From: Peptoniphilus sp.
GTDB lineage: Bacteria > Bacillota > Clostridia > Tissierellales > Peptoniphilaceae
NCBI RefSeq assembly: GCF_022767005.1
Contig: NZ_JALEOV010000009.1
Location: 1-47,591, forward strand
Reading direction: 5' to 3'
Length of the DNA stretch: 47,591 nucleotides
Shown: positions 17,623-25,233 of the stretch, one piece after another
Layout: each line of letters opens with the position of its first letter
How positions within the stretch are numbered: position 1 is the stretch's first letter
Program-made: the position numbers and the translations under genes
Notes under the pieces: generated by a model
Told to the model about the DNA's origin: nothing
The model's database searches: none
Seen by the model: the letters and a program-made list of their open reading frames with translations, nothing else

Positions 17623-18408
17623 ATGAAATTTTGCTCATTGGCAAGTGGCTCTAGTGGCAACTGCCAATATATTGAATATAAAAATACAAAAATTATTATA
17701 GATGCTGGACTTTCAGGCAAAAAAATCGAAGACAACTTAGAAAAAATTGGAGTAAAGGCAAGCGAAATCGATGCAATTTTAGTTACTCACGAGCACATTG
17801 ACCACATAAAATCTGTGGGAGTTTTGTCGAGAAGACATAATATAAAAGTTTTTTCCAATATGATGACTCTCGATGGAATGCTTCCTATTGTGAAAAAGCT
17901 TGACCCAAAAAACACTTTTATCTTTGAAAATGGAAAGAGCTTTACCTTTAAAGACTTAGAAATTATGCCTATTTCTACTTTTCACGACTGTGCAAGTGGT
18001 TGTGGTTTTGTGGTAACTGGCGACAAAAAAATTTCGCTTCTCACAGACACAGGTTGGGTAAACGCAGATGCAATGGAAAAAATGGACGGTTCTGACCTTT
18101 TTTATCTTGAATCAAATCACGATGTTGATATGTTAATAAACGGAACTTATCCTTATCCCACAAAACAAAGAATTTTGTCTACAAAGGGACATCTTTCCAA
18201 TGAAAATGCAGCAGAAGTCCTATCAATGATGTTAAAGAAGAAAAAAGAAAAAATTTTATTGGGACACCTTTCATCTGACAACAATTTGCCAGAATTAGCA
18301 CTAAAGACAGTTAAGGATTTGCTCTCAGCCGAACATAAAGAAAATAATGTAGACTACACAATAGATGTTGCACCAAGATTTTTGCCATCGGAAGTGTTTG
18401 AACTTTAA
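17623..18408 (+). CDS. walJ: WalJ (YycJ) metallo-beta-lactamase-fold hydrolase
   Basis: A 261-residue MBL-fold protein. The metal-binding motif THEHIDH is near residue 55, with further ligands in STFHDC (His near 120), LTDTG (Asp near 145) and SNHDV; the C-terminal GHLS carries the last histidine. YycJ proteins are thought to be DNA nucleases (5'-3' exonuclease activity) linked to mismatch repair or cell division. The ATG at 17623 follows TTGGAGG at ideal spacing; an upstream in-frame TTG at 17611 would lie in that site. The 47-base gap after walI contains an imperfect AAGCTTA/TAAGCTT inverted repeat but no T tract, so the operon should read through. Confidence 0.92.
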   Translation: MKFCSLASGSSGNCQYIEYKNTKIIIDAGLSGKKIEDNLEKIGVKASEIDAILVTHEHIDHIKSVGVLSRRHNIKVFSNMMTLDGMLPIVKKLDPKNTFIFENGKSFTFKDLEIMPISTFHDCASGCGFVVTGDKKISLLTDTGWVNADAMEKMDGSDLFYLESNHDVDMLINGTYPYPTKQRILSTKGHLSNENAAEVLSMMLKKKKEKILLGHLSSDNNLPELALKTVKDLLSAEHKENNVDYTIDVAPRFLPSEVFEL

Positions 18409-18420
18409 AGGGAGGAAAAT

Positions 18421-19167
18421 TTGAATATACTAGTTACTAATGACGACGGAATTAACGCCGAAGGTATAGAAGTCCTAGCAAAGGCACTTATTAAAGAGGG
18501 ACACAAAATTACAATCGCAGCACCAAATGTTGAAAATTCAGGAAAATCCCATGCAATAACTTTTAAAAGTCCACTAATTGTACAAGATACAAAATTAGAA
18601 GGACTTGAAGATGTAAGAAGCCTTTGCGTATATGGCACACCAGCTGATTGTGTAAGAGCGGCAGTACATCTTTTAGACGAAAAATTCGACTACTGTTTCT
18701 CTGGGATTAACTCTGGATTTAACACAGCCACAAATGTACTCTACTCAGGCACAGTTTCTGCAGCCATCGAAGCAAATTTATTTAACATACCGGCAATTGC
18801 AGTATCAGCTCAATGGGTTAAGGGTCATTCAAAATTTGAAACAGCAGCAAAAGTTGCAATGGATGTTTTTAATAAGCTTGAAGATTTTAAAAAGTTGCAA
18901 GTTTTAAATATTAATGTTCCCTATCTCGATTACGAAGAATTAAAGGGAATAGAGGTCTGCAAAGTTGGTGCCGATGTCATGAGCATATATGACATATCAG
19001 AAGACGGAGAAGGTTACAACATGAAGCTAAGGGGCTTTCCAAAGGAAAATAGCACCAATGATTCAGATGTATATTTTCTTGGACAAAACTATGCCACAGT
19101 AAGTCCACTTTTATACGATGTTACAAACTTAACTCTAATAAATGAATTAAAGGAAATTTTAAAATAA
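18421..19167 (+). CDS. surE: SurE 5'/3'-nucleotidase
   Basis: A 248-residue phosphatase of the SurE family. The N-terminal motif ILVTNDDGINAEGI supplies the metal-binding aspartates (Asp8, Asp9). NVENSGKSHAIT carries the Ser/Asn ligand, and GTPADCVR and SGINSGFNTATNVLYSGTV are the other signature blocks. It dephosphorylates nucleoside monophosphates. The start codon is TTG, directly supported by GGGAGG five bases upstream. It follows walJ by 12 bases, so it is probably the last large gene of the wal operon. Confidence 0.95.
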   Translation: MNILVTNDDGINAEGIEVLAKALIKEGHKITIAAPNVENSGKSHAITFKSPLIVQDTKLEGLEDVRSLCVYGTPADCVRAAVHLLDEKFDYCFSGINSGFNTATNVLYSGTVSAAIEANLFNIPAIAVSAQWVKGHSKFETAAKVAMDVFNKLEDFKKLQVLNINVPYLDYEELKGIEVCKVGADVMSIYDISEDGEGYNMKLRGFPKENSTNDSDVYFLGQNYATVSPLLYDVTNLTLINELKEILK

Positions 19168-19183
19168 ATTCTAGGAGAAAATC

Positions 19184-19255
19184 GTGAACTACAAATTTAC
19201 CCTAATATTTTTAATAATTTTAATTTTTGGAATATTTTTAAGAACTATAATGTAA
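19184..19255 (+). CDS. Small single-span membrane peptide, 23 codons
   Basis: This GTG-started ORF encodes MNYKFTLIFLIILIFGIFLR followed by TIM and a stop. It is a short positively charged N-terminus, then about 14 hydrophobic residues, then Arg: a single membrane helix. AGGAGA stands eight bases before the GTG. It begins 16 bases after the surE stop and is followed within 12 bases by the operon's terminator. The ribosome-binding site, position and composition argue for a real small protein. I know no named family. Confidence 0.5.
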   Translation: MNYKFTLIFLIILIFGIFLRTIM

Positions 19256-19266
19256 GCTATGCACCT

Positions 19267-19290
19267 AAAAAGTCCTTGTGACTTTTTTTT
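19267..19290 (+). terminator. Intrinsic terminator of the wal-surE operon
   Basis: AAAAAGTC (19267-19274) pairs with GACTTTTT (19280-19287) around a 5-base loop and runs into further T. It closes the plus-strand run that starts with the Lrp gene. Confidence 0.85.
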
Positions 19291-19325
19291 ATTTTTGCTA
19301 TGCTTTAATAAAGAGGTGGATTGAA

Positions 19326-19766
19326 ATGAAAAGATTTAACTTAGTACTTTTTATTGCTGTGATTTTTATTTTTTCAGCTTGTCAAAAAAAGGAAAAGACA
19401 ATATACGATTTTAAAACCGATTTTGTTGGCGACAACTCAAAAGTTTCCCAAATAATTAATATGCAAGCATATCCAAAAAATTTTCAAACAAGTGAAATAA
19501 AAATTTTATCAGAAAAAGAACCCTATGGCTTAAAAGTCTTCTGTAAAAATTATAAAAATTTAGAGAAAAAAGATTTGTTTAAAAATGTAGCCACAACTCT
19601 TGCCCTAATAAAAAACTTAGACAATTTATATTATGTAGATGAAAATGAAAGAGAAATCTTTACATATAATCGAAAAGAAGTAGAAGAAAATCTAAAAAAA
19701 GAAAATACAAGTCTAGAAAAAATATCAGAAAGCAGAGAAAACTTAGAAAATTTTATAAATAATTAA
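19326..19766 (+). CDS. DUF4825-type lipoprotein
   Basis: A 146-residue predicted lipoprotein. The signal peptide ends in a lipobox FSAC, with the lipidated Cys at about residue 19. The mature part begins YDFKTDFVGDNSKVSQII and continues with EKEPYGLKVF, which matches the 'VGDNSKV...PYGL' pattern of DUF4825, a small extracytoplasmic domain of unknown function common in Gram-positives. The C-terminal 30 residues are Glu/Lys-rich and probably helical. The ATG at 19326 follows GAGGTGG; an in-frame upstream start overlaps the previous terminator and is unlikely. It is monocistronic between two terminators. Confidence 0.75.
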   Translation: MKRFNLVLFIAVIFIFSACQKKEKTIYDFKTDFVGDNSKVSQIINMQAYPKNFQTSEIKILSEKEPYGLKVFCKNYKNLEKKDLFKNVATTLALIKNLDNLYYVDENEREIFTYNRKEVEENLKKENTSLEKISESRENLENFINN

Positions 19767-19800
19767 AAGGGGAGACTACAATTAGTTTCCCCTTCTTTAA
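19767..19800 (+). terminator. Intrinsic terminator after the DUF4825 lipoprotein
   Basis: AAGGGGAGACTA (19767-19778) pairs with TAGTTTCCCCTT (19783-19794) with one mismatch around a 4-base loop, followed by CTTT. It begins right at the stop codon. Confidence 0.8.
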
Positions 19801-19810
19801 GATTTACCAA

Positions 19811-19841
19811 AGCTATGCCAAAATATTTAGCATAGTTTTTT
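19811..19841 (+). terminator. Second hairpin with T tract, backup terminator
   Basis: CTATGC (19813-19818) pairs with GCATAG (19830-19835) and is followed by six T on the plus strand. It sits between the first terminator and the convergent small secreted-protein gene. Confidence 0.5.
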
Positions 19842-19865
19842 ACATAATTTTTTGTCTTCTAATTT

Positions 19866-20096
19866 TTATTTATCTGAATTTGTAAAAATTTGTGTAGGCT
19901 CGTCTGCTCCACCAATCATTTGTACATCTCCATCTCTAGTCATTTTTTTCCACTCATCTTCGGAAATCTTTCTATTGATTAATTTTTCCATTTGAGTTTT
20001 TGTCAATCCTTGGTCTTCCTTTGCAATAGTCTTATTTGTAAAAAAACCTGCAAAAAATGATAGACAAACAAGAAGAATAGTTAAACCTTTTTTCAA
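19866..20096 (-). CDS. Small secreted protein with C-terminal GGADxPT motif
   Basis: A 76-residue protein. Residues 1-25 form a signal peptide (MKKGLTILLVCLSFFAGFFT, then NKTIA). The mature part has a short helical stretch (TKTQMEKLINRKISEDEW) and ends VQMIGGADEPTQIFTNSDK. IGGADGPTxIF is otherwise the hallmark of the beta subunit of sodium-pumping decarboxylases (OadB/GcdB), here with Glu for Gly. This protein is far too small and is not a membrane pump. The start is TTG, with GGGGGTG five bases upstream. A TATAAT-rich promoter region lies at about 20150-20165. It is monocistronic, and its function is unknown. Confidence 0.7.
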   Translation of the reverse strand: MKKGLTILLVCLSFFAGFFTNKTIAKEDQGLTKTQMEKLINRKISEDEWKKMTRDGDVQMIGGADEPTQIFTNSDK

Positions 20097-20270
20097 AACT
20101 TCACCCCCTTATGAAATTCTAACTAGCCGTAATGATTAAACCTTTACTCCATCTTATAATATTATACATAGCTTTTCTTATACCTTTGTAAATTTAAAAA
20201 TATCATATATTTTCATCTTAAAAATATACTATTGCTTTATTTGTGTCAAGTATTAAATTTTATTTCCCAT

Positions 20271-20302
20271 TAAAAAAGAGGAAAACTTTTAAGTCTTCCT
20301 CT
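20271..20302 (-). terminator. Intrinsic terminator after mgtE
   Basis: On the minus strand AGAGGAA (20302-20296) pairs with TTCCTCT (20283-20277), with a further ACTT/AGT inner stem, followed by five or more T. Confidence 0.9.
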
Positions 20303-20311
20303 AACTTTTAT

Positions 20312-21634
20312 TTAAACACCTATTAAAACTGTTGCAATTTCAAAATATACAAATAATACTAGGGTATCTACTATTGTTGTGATAAGTGGTCCAGCCATAA
20401 TAGTTGGGTCGATTTTCAATTTTTCTGCAATTAAGGGAAGTATTCCGCCAATTATCTTTGACAAAACTATGGTAGTAAGCAGTGTAGCTGATACTGTTAG
20501 AGTTACGCCAATATCCACAGTGTCTAAAATTGACATCCTAATTATATTTACTACTACTAAAATTAATCCCACAATGAGTCCAATGCGAAATTCTTTAAAC
20601 ATTACTTGTAAAAATTCTTTAAACTCAACTTCACCTGTGTAAATTCCACGAATTATTGTAGTGGATGATTGTGTTCCTGCATTTCCACCAGAGTCCATTA
20701 ACATTGGAATATAAGCTGCAAGTGCAACACTTGATGCTAAAAGTGCTTCATATCTTTTTATTATAAAACTTGTAAAAGTTGCTGTTACAAGACAAATTAT
20801 AAGCCACATAGTTCTATCCTTTGCAAGCCTAAATACAGATTTGTCCCAATAATGTTCTGGTGATGATTCGCTAATACCGTGGATATTCCCCAAGTCTTCT
20901 TCATATTCGTCATGCATTACGTCAATTGCCCATTCAACTGGTACAATACCTACAAGTCTTCCTTCAGAATCCGTTACTGGAATTTCTGATAGGTCGTATT
21001 TATGTGCAAGTTTTGCTACAACTTCTTGGTCATCTGTTGCATAGACGCTAGAGTTTATTGGGTGCATAAATTCTTCAATATTTTTATTTTTGTTACGAAG
21101 TAAGTCTGCCAAGTTTACATAGCCAATTAGCACAAGGGACTCATTTGTAACCCAAACTTGTTCCAATCTATCTGCGTCTAAGTCTGAATGAATAATTTTT
21201 TCTAGGGCCTGTGTTGGAGTTGCTGTCTTTTTTACAAAGATAAATCCAACGGACATAATTGAACCAACAGATTCCTGAGGATAGCCCAAAAGTTCATTTA
21301 TAACTGGTCTTCTCTCTTCTTCTATAAAGTGGTTCATGAGCTTTCTAACCATATTAGCTGGCAATTCTTGCAATGTGTCTACAAGTTCATCTTCTTCCAA
21401 ATCTTTCATAAGAGATAATATTTTATCTTGGGAAAGGGAACCTATTATTTCAACTTTTTTATCTCCTGGCAATAGGGAAAAGGCGTCTGCCAAGAGGTCT
21501 TTGTTTAAAAGTTTTATCCAAATGGCGACATCTTCCTTTGGAAGGTCCTCTAGTTGTTCTGCGATATCGACAGGATCCATTTTATTGATGGTATCTTGTG
21601 TCTTTAATAATTCTTCTCTATTGTATTTTTTCAT
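20312..21634 (-). CDS. mgtE: Magnesium transporter MgtE
   Basis: A 440-residue MgtE channel. The N-terminal superhelical domain (about 1-130) includes LPKEDVAIWIKLL and LEEDELVDTLQELPANM. Two CBS domains follow (about 135-255, with YDLSEIPVTDSEGRLVGIV). Five membrane helices make up the C-terminal part, including the signature AAYIPMLMDSGGNAGTQSST, whose Asp lines the pore. It imports Mg2+ and closes when the cytoplasmic domains bind Mg2+. AAGGAGG precedes the ATG. Expression is probably controlled by the leader at 21664-21800, which has a short ORF and a terminator instead of a recognisable M-box. Confidence 0.96.
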   Translation of the reverse strand: MKKYNREELLKTQDTINKMDPVDIAEQLEDLPKEDVAIWIKLLNKDLLADAFSLLPGDKKVEIIGSLSQDKILSLMKDLEEDELVDTLQELPANMVRKLMNHFIEEERRPVINELLGYPQESVGSIMSVGFIFVKKTATPTQALEKIIHSDLDADRLEQVWVTNESLVLIGYVNLADLLRNKNKNIEEFMHPINSSVYATDDQEVVAKLAHKYDLSEIPVTDSEGRLVGIVPVEWAIDVMHDEYEEDLGNIHGISESSPEHYWDKSVFRLAKDRTMWLIICLVTATFTSFIIKRYEALLASSVALAAYIPMLMDSGGNAGTQSSTTIIRGIYTGEVEFKEFLQVMFKEFRIGLIVGLILVVVNIIRMSILDTVDIGVTLTVSATLLTTIVLSKIIGGILPLIAEKLKIDPTIMAGPLITTIVDTLVLFVYFEIATVLIGV

Positions 21635-21663
21635 AAAGCCTCCTTAATTTTTATGACTTTTTT

Positions 21664-21758
21664 GCATAAAAAAAGCCGCTGTCTAAGCGGTAAAGAGGCA
21701 TGATTAAATAGACTTATGAATTTATAAGCCTTCTGAATTTCTCCTTTATCGCATAGAC
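21664..21758 (-). promoter_or_regulatory. Attenuator in the mgtE leader: terminator and competing antiterminator
   Basis: On the minus strand the terminator is CCGCT-TAGAC-AGCGG (21690-21676), then C and seven T, about 30 bases before mgtE. Upstream, CTCCTTTATCGCATAGAC (plus strand, 21741-21758) is the near-exact inverse of GTCTAAGCGGTAAAGAG (21681-21697): about 15 of 17 positions can pair, with one bulge. The second arm includes the whole 5' half and loop of the terminator, so the two structures exclude each other. The first arm lies inside the leader ORF at 21714-21791, so translation should decide which one forms. I see no M-box (ykoK) consensus. Confidence 0.75.
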
Positions 21759-21791
21759 TAATACATTTTTCCAGGGTCGACTGGTATCCAT
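21714..21791 (-). CDS. mgtE leader peptide, 25 codons
   Basis: The short ORF reads MDTSRPWKNVLVYAIKEKFR followed by RLINS and a stop. GGAGGTG lies six bases before the ATG, as strong a ribosome-binding site as any in the window. Codons 12-17 carry the antiterminator arm that pairs with the mgtE terminator. Its position parallels mgtL-type leader peptides of enteric mgtA, which sense Mg2+ through ribosome behaviour, although the peptide is not recognisably related. The function is inference; the ORF and its site are seen directly. Confidence 0.65.
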   Translation of the reverse strand: MDTSRPWKNVLVYAIKEKFRRLINS

Positions 21792-21883
21792 GTAAACACC
21801 TCCATATAAAATTATTTTAACATAAAGGAGATTTTAAATCTATTTTAAGAGAAAATTTTACAAAAAATATACTAAAAACTAGA

Positions 21884-22414
21884 TTATTTATTCTTTATAA
21901 TGAAGTATAAAACAATTATTGGTGCAAAAATATAAACTACGGGCAGAACTACCTTTGAAAATAACATGTAATCAATGTTTTCTATTTTCTTTGCCACAAA
22001 TTTATAGGCTTGGGAAAAGGCGATTGTTCCAATTATCATATAAATAGTCAAAATTATTTGGGGGAAGTCTTTAGGGTCAAGTTTTAAAAATTCTTCCATA
22101 AGTAAATAATAGGCTGCAAAAAATATTATTCCTAGAAAACATAAAACTATATAAAAGAAGAAACTAAAAACTTCTTTTTTTATTATTTCATTATTGCCTA
22201 ATTTATTTTTTGATTCTTTTTCTCCTTCGCAAATAAAATATGACATATCAACACCATAAATTTTAGAAAGTTCTTTTAAATTTTCCATAGTCGGCGATGC
22301 CTTATCATTTTCCCACTTTGAAATTGCTTGTCTAGTTACAAAAATTTTATTAGCTAAATCTTCTTGTGATAAATTTAATTCTCTTCTTTTGTCTTTAATT
22401 TTTTGTCCATACAT
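21884..22414 (-). CDS. XRE-family regulator with membrane domain
   Basis: A 176-residue protein. Residues 1-65 are a Cro/C1-type helix-turn-helix (IKDKRRELNLSQEDLANKI...TRQAISKWENDKASPT). The C-terminal 100 residues hold three hydrophobic helices (about 82-105, 118-135 and 152-172), so this is a membrane-tethered DNA-binding protein, a layout common in Firmicutes. The ribosome-binding site is weak. No neighbour shares its transcript, and the target is unknown. Confidence 0.82.
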   Translation of the reverse strand: MYGQKIKDKRRELNLSQEDLANKIFVTRQAISKWENDKASPTMENLKELSKIYGVDMSYFICEGEKESKNKLGNNEIIKKEVFSFFFYIVLCFLGIIFFAAYYLLMEEFLKLDPKDFPQIILTIYMIIGTIAFSQAYKFVAKKIENIDYMLFSKVVLPVVYIFAPIIVLYFIIKNK

Positions 22415-22524
22415 TTATGTATATCTCTTTGTGATTTTTTCAATTCTAGGTTTTCTATTTAATTTATTATTAGCTATTTTCTAAAATTTTTGTATATAGT
22501 TATGAAAATATTTCTTATGTATTT

Positions 22525-23724
22525 TTACTTTTTATTATTTTTTCTATACTCTTTTGGACTAATTCCATAAGCATCTTTAAAGGCTTTAGAAAAATATGAG
22601 TACTCATTAAAACCAACTTCAAGAGAAATATCATAAATAGATTTGTCAGAATTTTTTATTAATTTTTCTGCCTTCTTTATTCTAATGTCAATTAAATATT
22701 TTGAAAAATTCATTCCAATTTCTTTTTTAAAGCTTCTGGAAAAATAACTCCTACTATAACCTGCGACCATAGATATTTCATCAAGACTTATGTCTTTCAT
22801 ATAATATTTTTCTATATAAGCCTTGGCATTATTCATGGCAAGCTCTAGTTCGTCTTCTCTTTCAAGTCCAGAGCTAATGAGATCAAGTGTGTTTTCAATA
22901 GACTTTTTTACGTCCTCTATGTTGTTTGAATCAACTATGGTTTCTATGCTTTTTACTGTTATTAGAGAAAGATCCGATTGTAATTTTCCCCTGCTAAAAT
23001 AGTTTATTACTTCAACAAGAAGTCTAATTATATTAGATTTTACATATTCTTGAGTCATATTCCTTGATACCATATCTTGCAAAACTTCATCAACAATTTC
23101 GTAGGACCCAGCCCTATCTTGAAAACCAATTTTTATTAATAACTCAAAAATCTTCTTGTCTATCTGCGACTTATATTTTTGGTCAACGTGAATATCCCTT
23201 GGATTAGGTCTTAAAATCTTGCCTCGTCCTTTGTTAAAAATATTTTCAAGTGAGTTAAATGATTCTTCATAACCTCTTACTAGATCTTTGTTACTTCTAC
23301 AATAAGAGCTTATTCCAATGCTCACAGTGTTAGATATGTTATCTTTTAGTTCACAAATAATTTTTTCTGCAAGTTCTTGACTCATGATATAAGCATCTTT
23401 TTCGTTTTTATCTTGGCAATCTAAAAAAATTATTATTTTATCAGTTCCTGTAAGAGTTGTAGAAATAGTTTTGTAGTCCTTTATTATTTCTCTTGTATAA
23501 TCCAAAAGCTTTCTTTTGATAATATATCTATAATGGTTATCGCGATTTCTACAAATTTTCCAAAAATCATCATACATAATTGTCAGTACATAATTTGTAT
23601 TTAAGTCTAGCTCATATTGACTAAAGGTGGACATAAATAATTTTGCCCTCGATAGGTCACCATAAATCAAGTTATGTATGTACTCTTTTGTAATTATGTC
23701 ATATAAAAGTAAGTTTTCTTCCAA
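22525..23724 (-). CDS. AraC-family transcriptional regulator
   Basis: A 399-residue regulator. The C-terminal 100 residues are an AraC helix-turn-helix pair (ISLDEISMVAGYSRSYFSRS and DISLEVGFNEYSYFSKAFKD, ending GISPKEYRK). The N-terminal 300 residues have no signal or membrane segment; the part around 90-165 (TGTDKIIIFLD, NTVSIGISSYC, YEESFNSLENIF) resembles the degenerate GGDEF-like domain found in YesN-type regulators. The start is TTG, with AAAGGAA upstream. It is divergent from the YjiH/flavin-reductase pair with a 158-base gap, so it likely regulates that pair. Confidence 0.87.
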   Translation of the reverse strand: MEENLLLYDIITKEYIHNLIYGDLSRAKLFMSTFSQYELDLNTNYVLTIMYDDFWKICRNRDNHYRYIIKRKLLDYTREIIKDYKTISTTLTGTDKIIIFLDCQDKNEKDAYIMSQELAEKIICELKDNISNTVSIGISSYCRSNKDLVRGYEESFNSLENIFNKGRGKILRPNPRDIHVDQKYKSQIDKKIFELLIKIGFQDRAGSYEIVDEVLQDMVSRNMTQEYVKSNIIRLLVEVINYFSRGKLQSDLSLITVKSIETIVDSNNIEDVKKSIENTLDLISSGLEREDELELAMNNAKAYIEKYYMKDISLDEISMVAGYSRSYFSRSFKKEIGMNFSKYLIDIRIKKAEKLIKNSDKSIYDISLEVGFNEYSYFSKAFKDAYGISPKEYRKNNKK

Positions 23725-23882
23725 TTTTGATTCCTTTCTGTAAAATAATATATCTAATAATCTGGTAAATCACTTTATCACAATTACATTATAAAGCAAA
23801 AACTTTAAAATCCAAAGCAATATATTCCATGTATTACGTTCTGGGAAAATCTTATTATGTAGTTAACAAAGGAGGAAAATCT

Positions 23883-25214
23883 ATGAATGAAAAAATAATA
23901 CGTAGAGAAGAGAAGCTTTACAAGGATCCGAAATTACTGTTAAAGTTTATAATTCTCAGTGCAATTGGAATCTTTGTCTTTTTTATACCAATAAAGGTCA
24001 ATGGTTCTTCCACAATTCCACTGGAATATGTAATTTCATTATTTATAAACAACTTACCTAAAGTTGCTACAGCTTATGCTTTCATTATTATAATGATTGG
24101 AGCATTTAGGCCCTTTGTCAAGGGAACTTGGAAGGCTGATAAGGTAACAGTTATATTTTCCATCACAAAATTAATAGGAGCCTTTTTCACACTTTACTTA
24201 TTCTCTGGCTATGCACCAGAAGCAGTGGCAAGAAACGATCACGGTCCCTTCTTATTTAATTCATTAGCTATTCAGGTGGGTACACTTATTCCTGTTTCTG
24301 CAATTTTTATAACTTTCTTGATGGACTATGGATTTATTGATTTTATAGGAAACTTTTTAAGACCTATAATGAGAACTGTTTGGAAAACTCCTGGCAGAAC
24401 AGCCGTTATTGCAGTAGCTGCCTTTATGGGATCAACTGCTGTTGGAGTTATGATGACTGATGATTTATACAGAGAAAGAAAATACACTCAAAGAGAAGCC
24501 GTAGCAGTAGTAACTGGTTTTACTACAGTTGCCATATCTTTTTTAATAGTTATTGCTAATACAACTGACCTCATGGCTTATTGGGGAGAATATGTTTTTG
24601 TATCTTTATTTGTTACCTTTGCCCTAAGTGCAATCACAGTTAGAATTCCACCAATTTCTACTACACCAAATAGAAATTACAAAGACATGGAAGGCTATCC
24701 TGAAGAAAAGCTTGAAGGAAATTTATTCACAGCATCGCTAAACGAAGGTCTTACACTTTGCAAAGAAGCTGGACCAGTTATCCCAAGAACTATAAAAAAT
24801 GTTTTGGATTCCTTTAACCTAGCTTTTGAAGTTTTACCAAACTTTATGTCAATTGGTTTAATAGCTCTAATTATTGCAAACTACACTGAGGTCTTTGACT
24901 ACTTTGGATATGTTTTATATCCACTAACACTTTTACTTAGAATACCTGAGCCACTATTATCTGCAAAAGCTGCTATGTTAGGACTTGCTGAAATGTTTTT
25001 ACCAGTAATGGTCATCACAAAAGCTCCTCTAGTTACAAGATTTATAATCTCTGTAATGAGTGTCGCTCAAGTAATTATGTTTTCAACTACAATCCCTACA
25101 ATTGTAGCATCTGAAATCGAAGTTTCTATTAAGGATTTAGTAATAATATGGTTTGAAAGAACTGTATTTTGTTTCTTAATCACAACACCTATCGCATATT
25201 TAGTAATAAAATAA
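23883..25214 (+). CDS. yjiH: YjiH family transporter (nucleoside-recognition/GATE domain)
   Basis: A 443-residue integral membrane protein with about ten hydrophobic helices. The FRPFVKGTWKADK loop and the halves with DFIGNFLRPIMRTVWKTPGRTAV and DYFGYVLYPLTLLLRIPEPL are the two repeated GATE/nucleoside-recognition units of the YjiH family. The substrate is unknown. The ATG at 23883 follows AAAGGAGG; an upstream in-frame ATG would read through that site and is rejected. It is followed 19 bases later by a flavin reductase-like gene, probably cotranscribed. Confidence 0.88.
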   Translation: MNEKIIRREEKLYKDPKLLLKFIILSAIGIFVFFIPIKVNGSSTIPLEYVISLFINNLPKVATAYAFIIIMIGAFRPFVKGTWKADKVTVIFSITKLIGAFFTLYLFSGYAPEAVARNDHGPFLFNSLAIQVGTLIPVSAIFITFLMDYGFIDFIGNFLRPIMRTVWKTPGRTAVIAVAAFMGSTAVGVMMTDDLYRERKYTQREAVAVVTGFTTVAISFLIVIANTTDLMAYWGEYVFVSLFVTFALSAITVRIPPISTTPNRNYKDMEGYPEEKLEGNLFTASLNEGLTLCKEAGPVIPRTIKNVLDSFNLAFEVLPNFMSIGLIALIIANYTEVFDYFGYVLYPLTLLLRIPEPLLSAKAAMLGLAEMFLPVMVITKAPLVTRFIISVMSVAQVIMFSTTIPTIVASEIEVSIKDLVIIWFERTVFCFLITTPIAYLVIK

Positions 25215-25233
25215 AACTTTAAAGGAGAGAATT

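Noticed and set aside
21664-21840. M-box (ykoK) Mg2+ riboswitch before mgtE
   Set aside because: I could not find the conserved M-box blocks. The region is better explained by the short ORF and the terminator/antiterminator pair.
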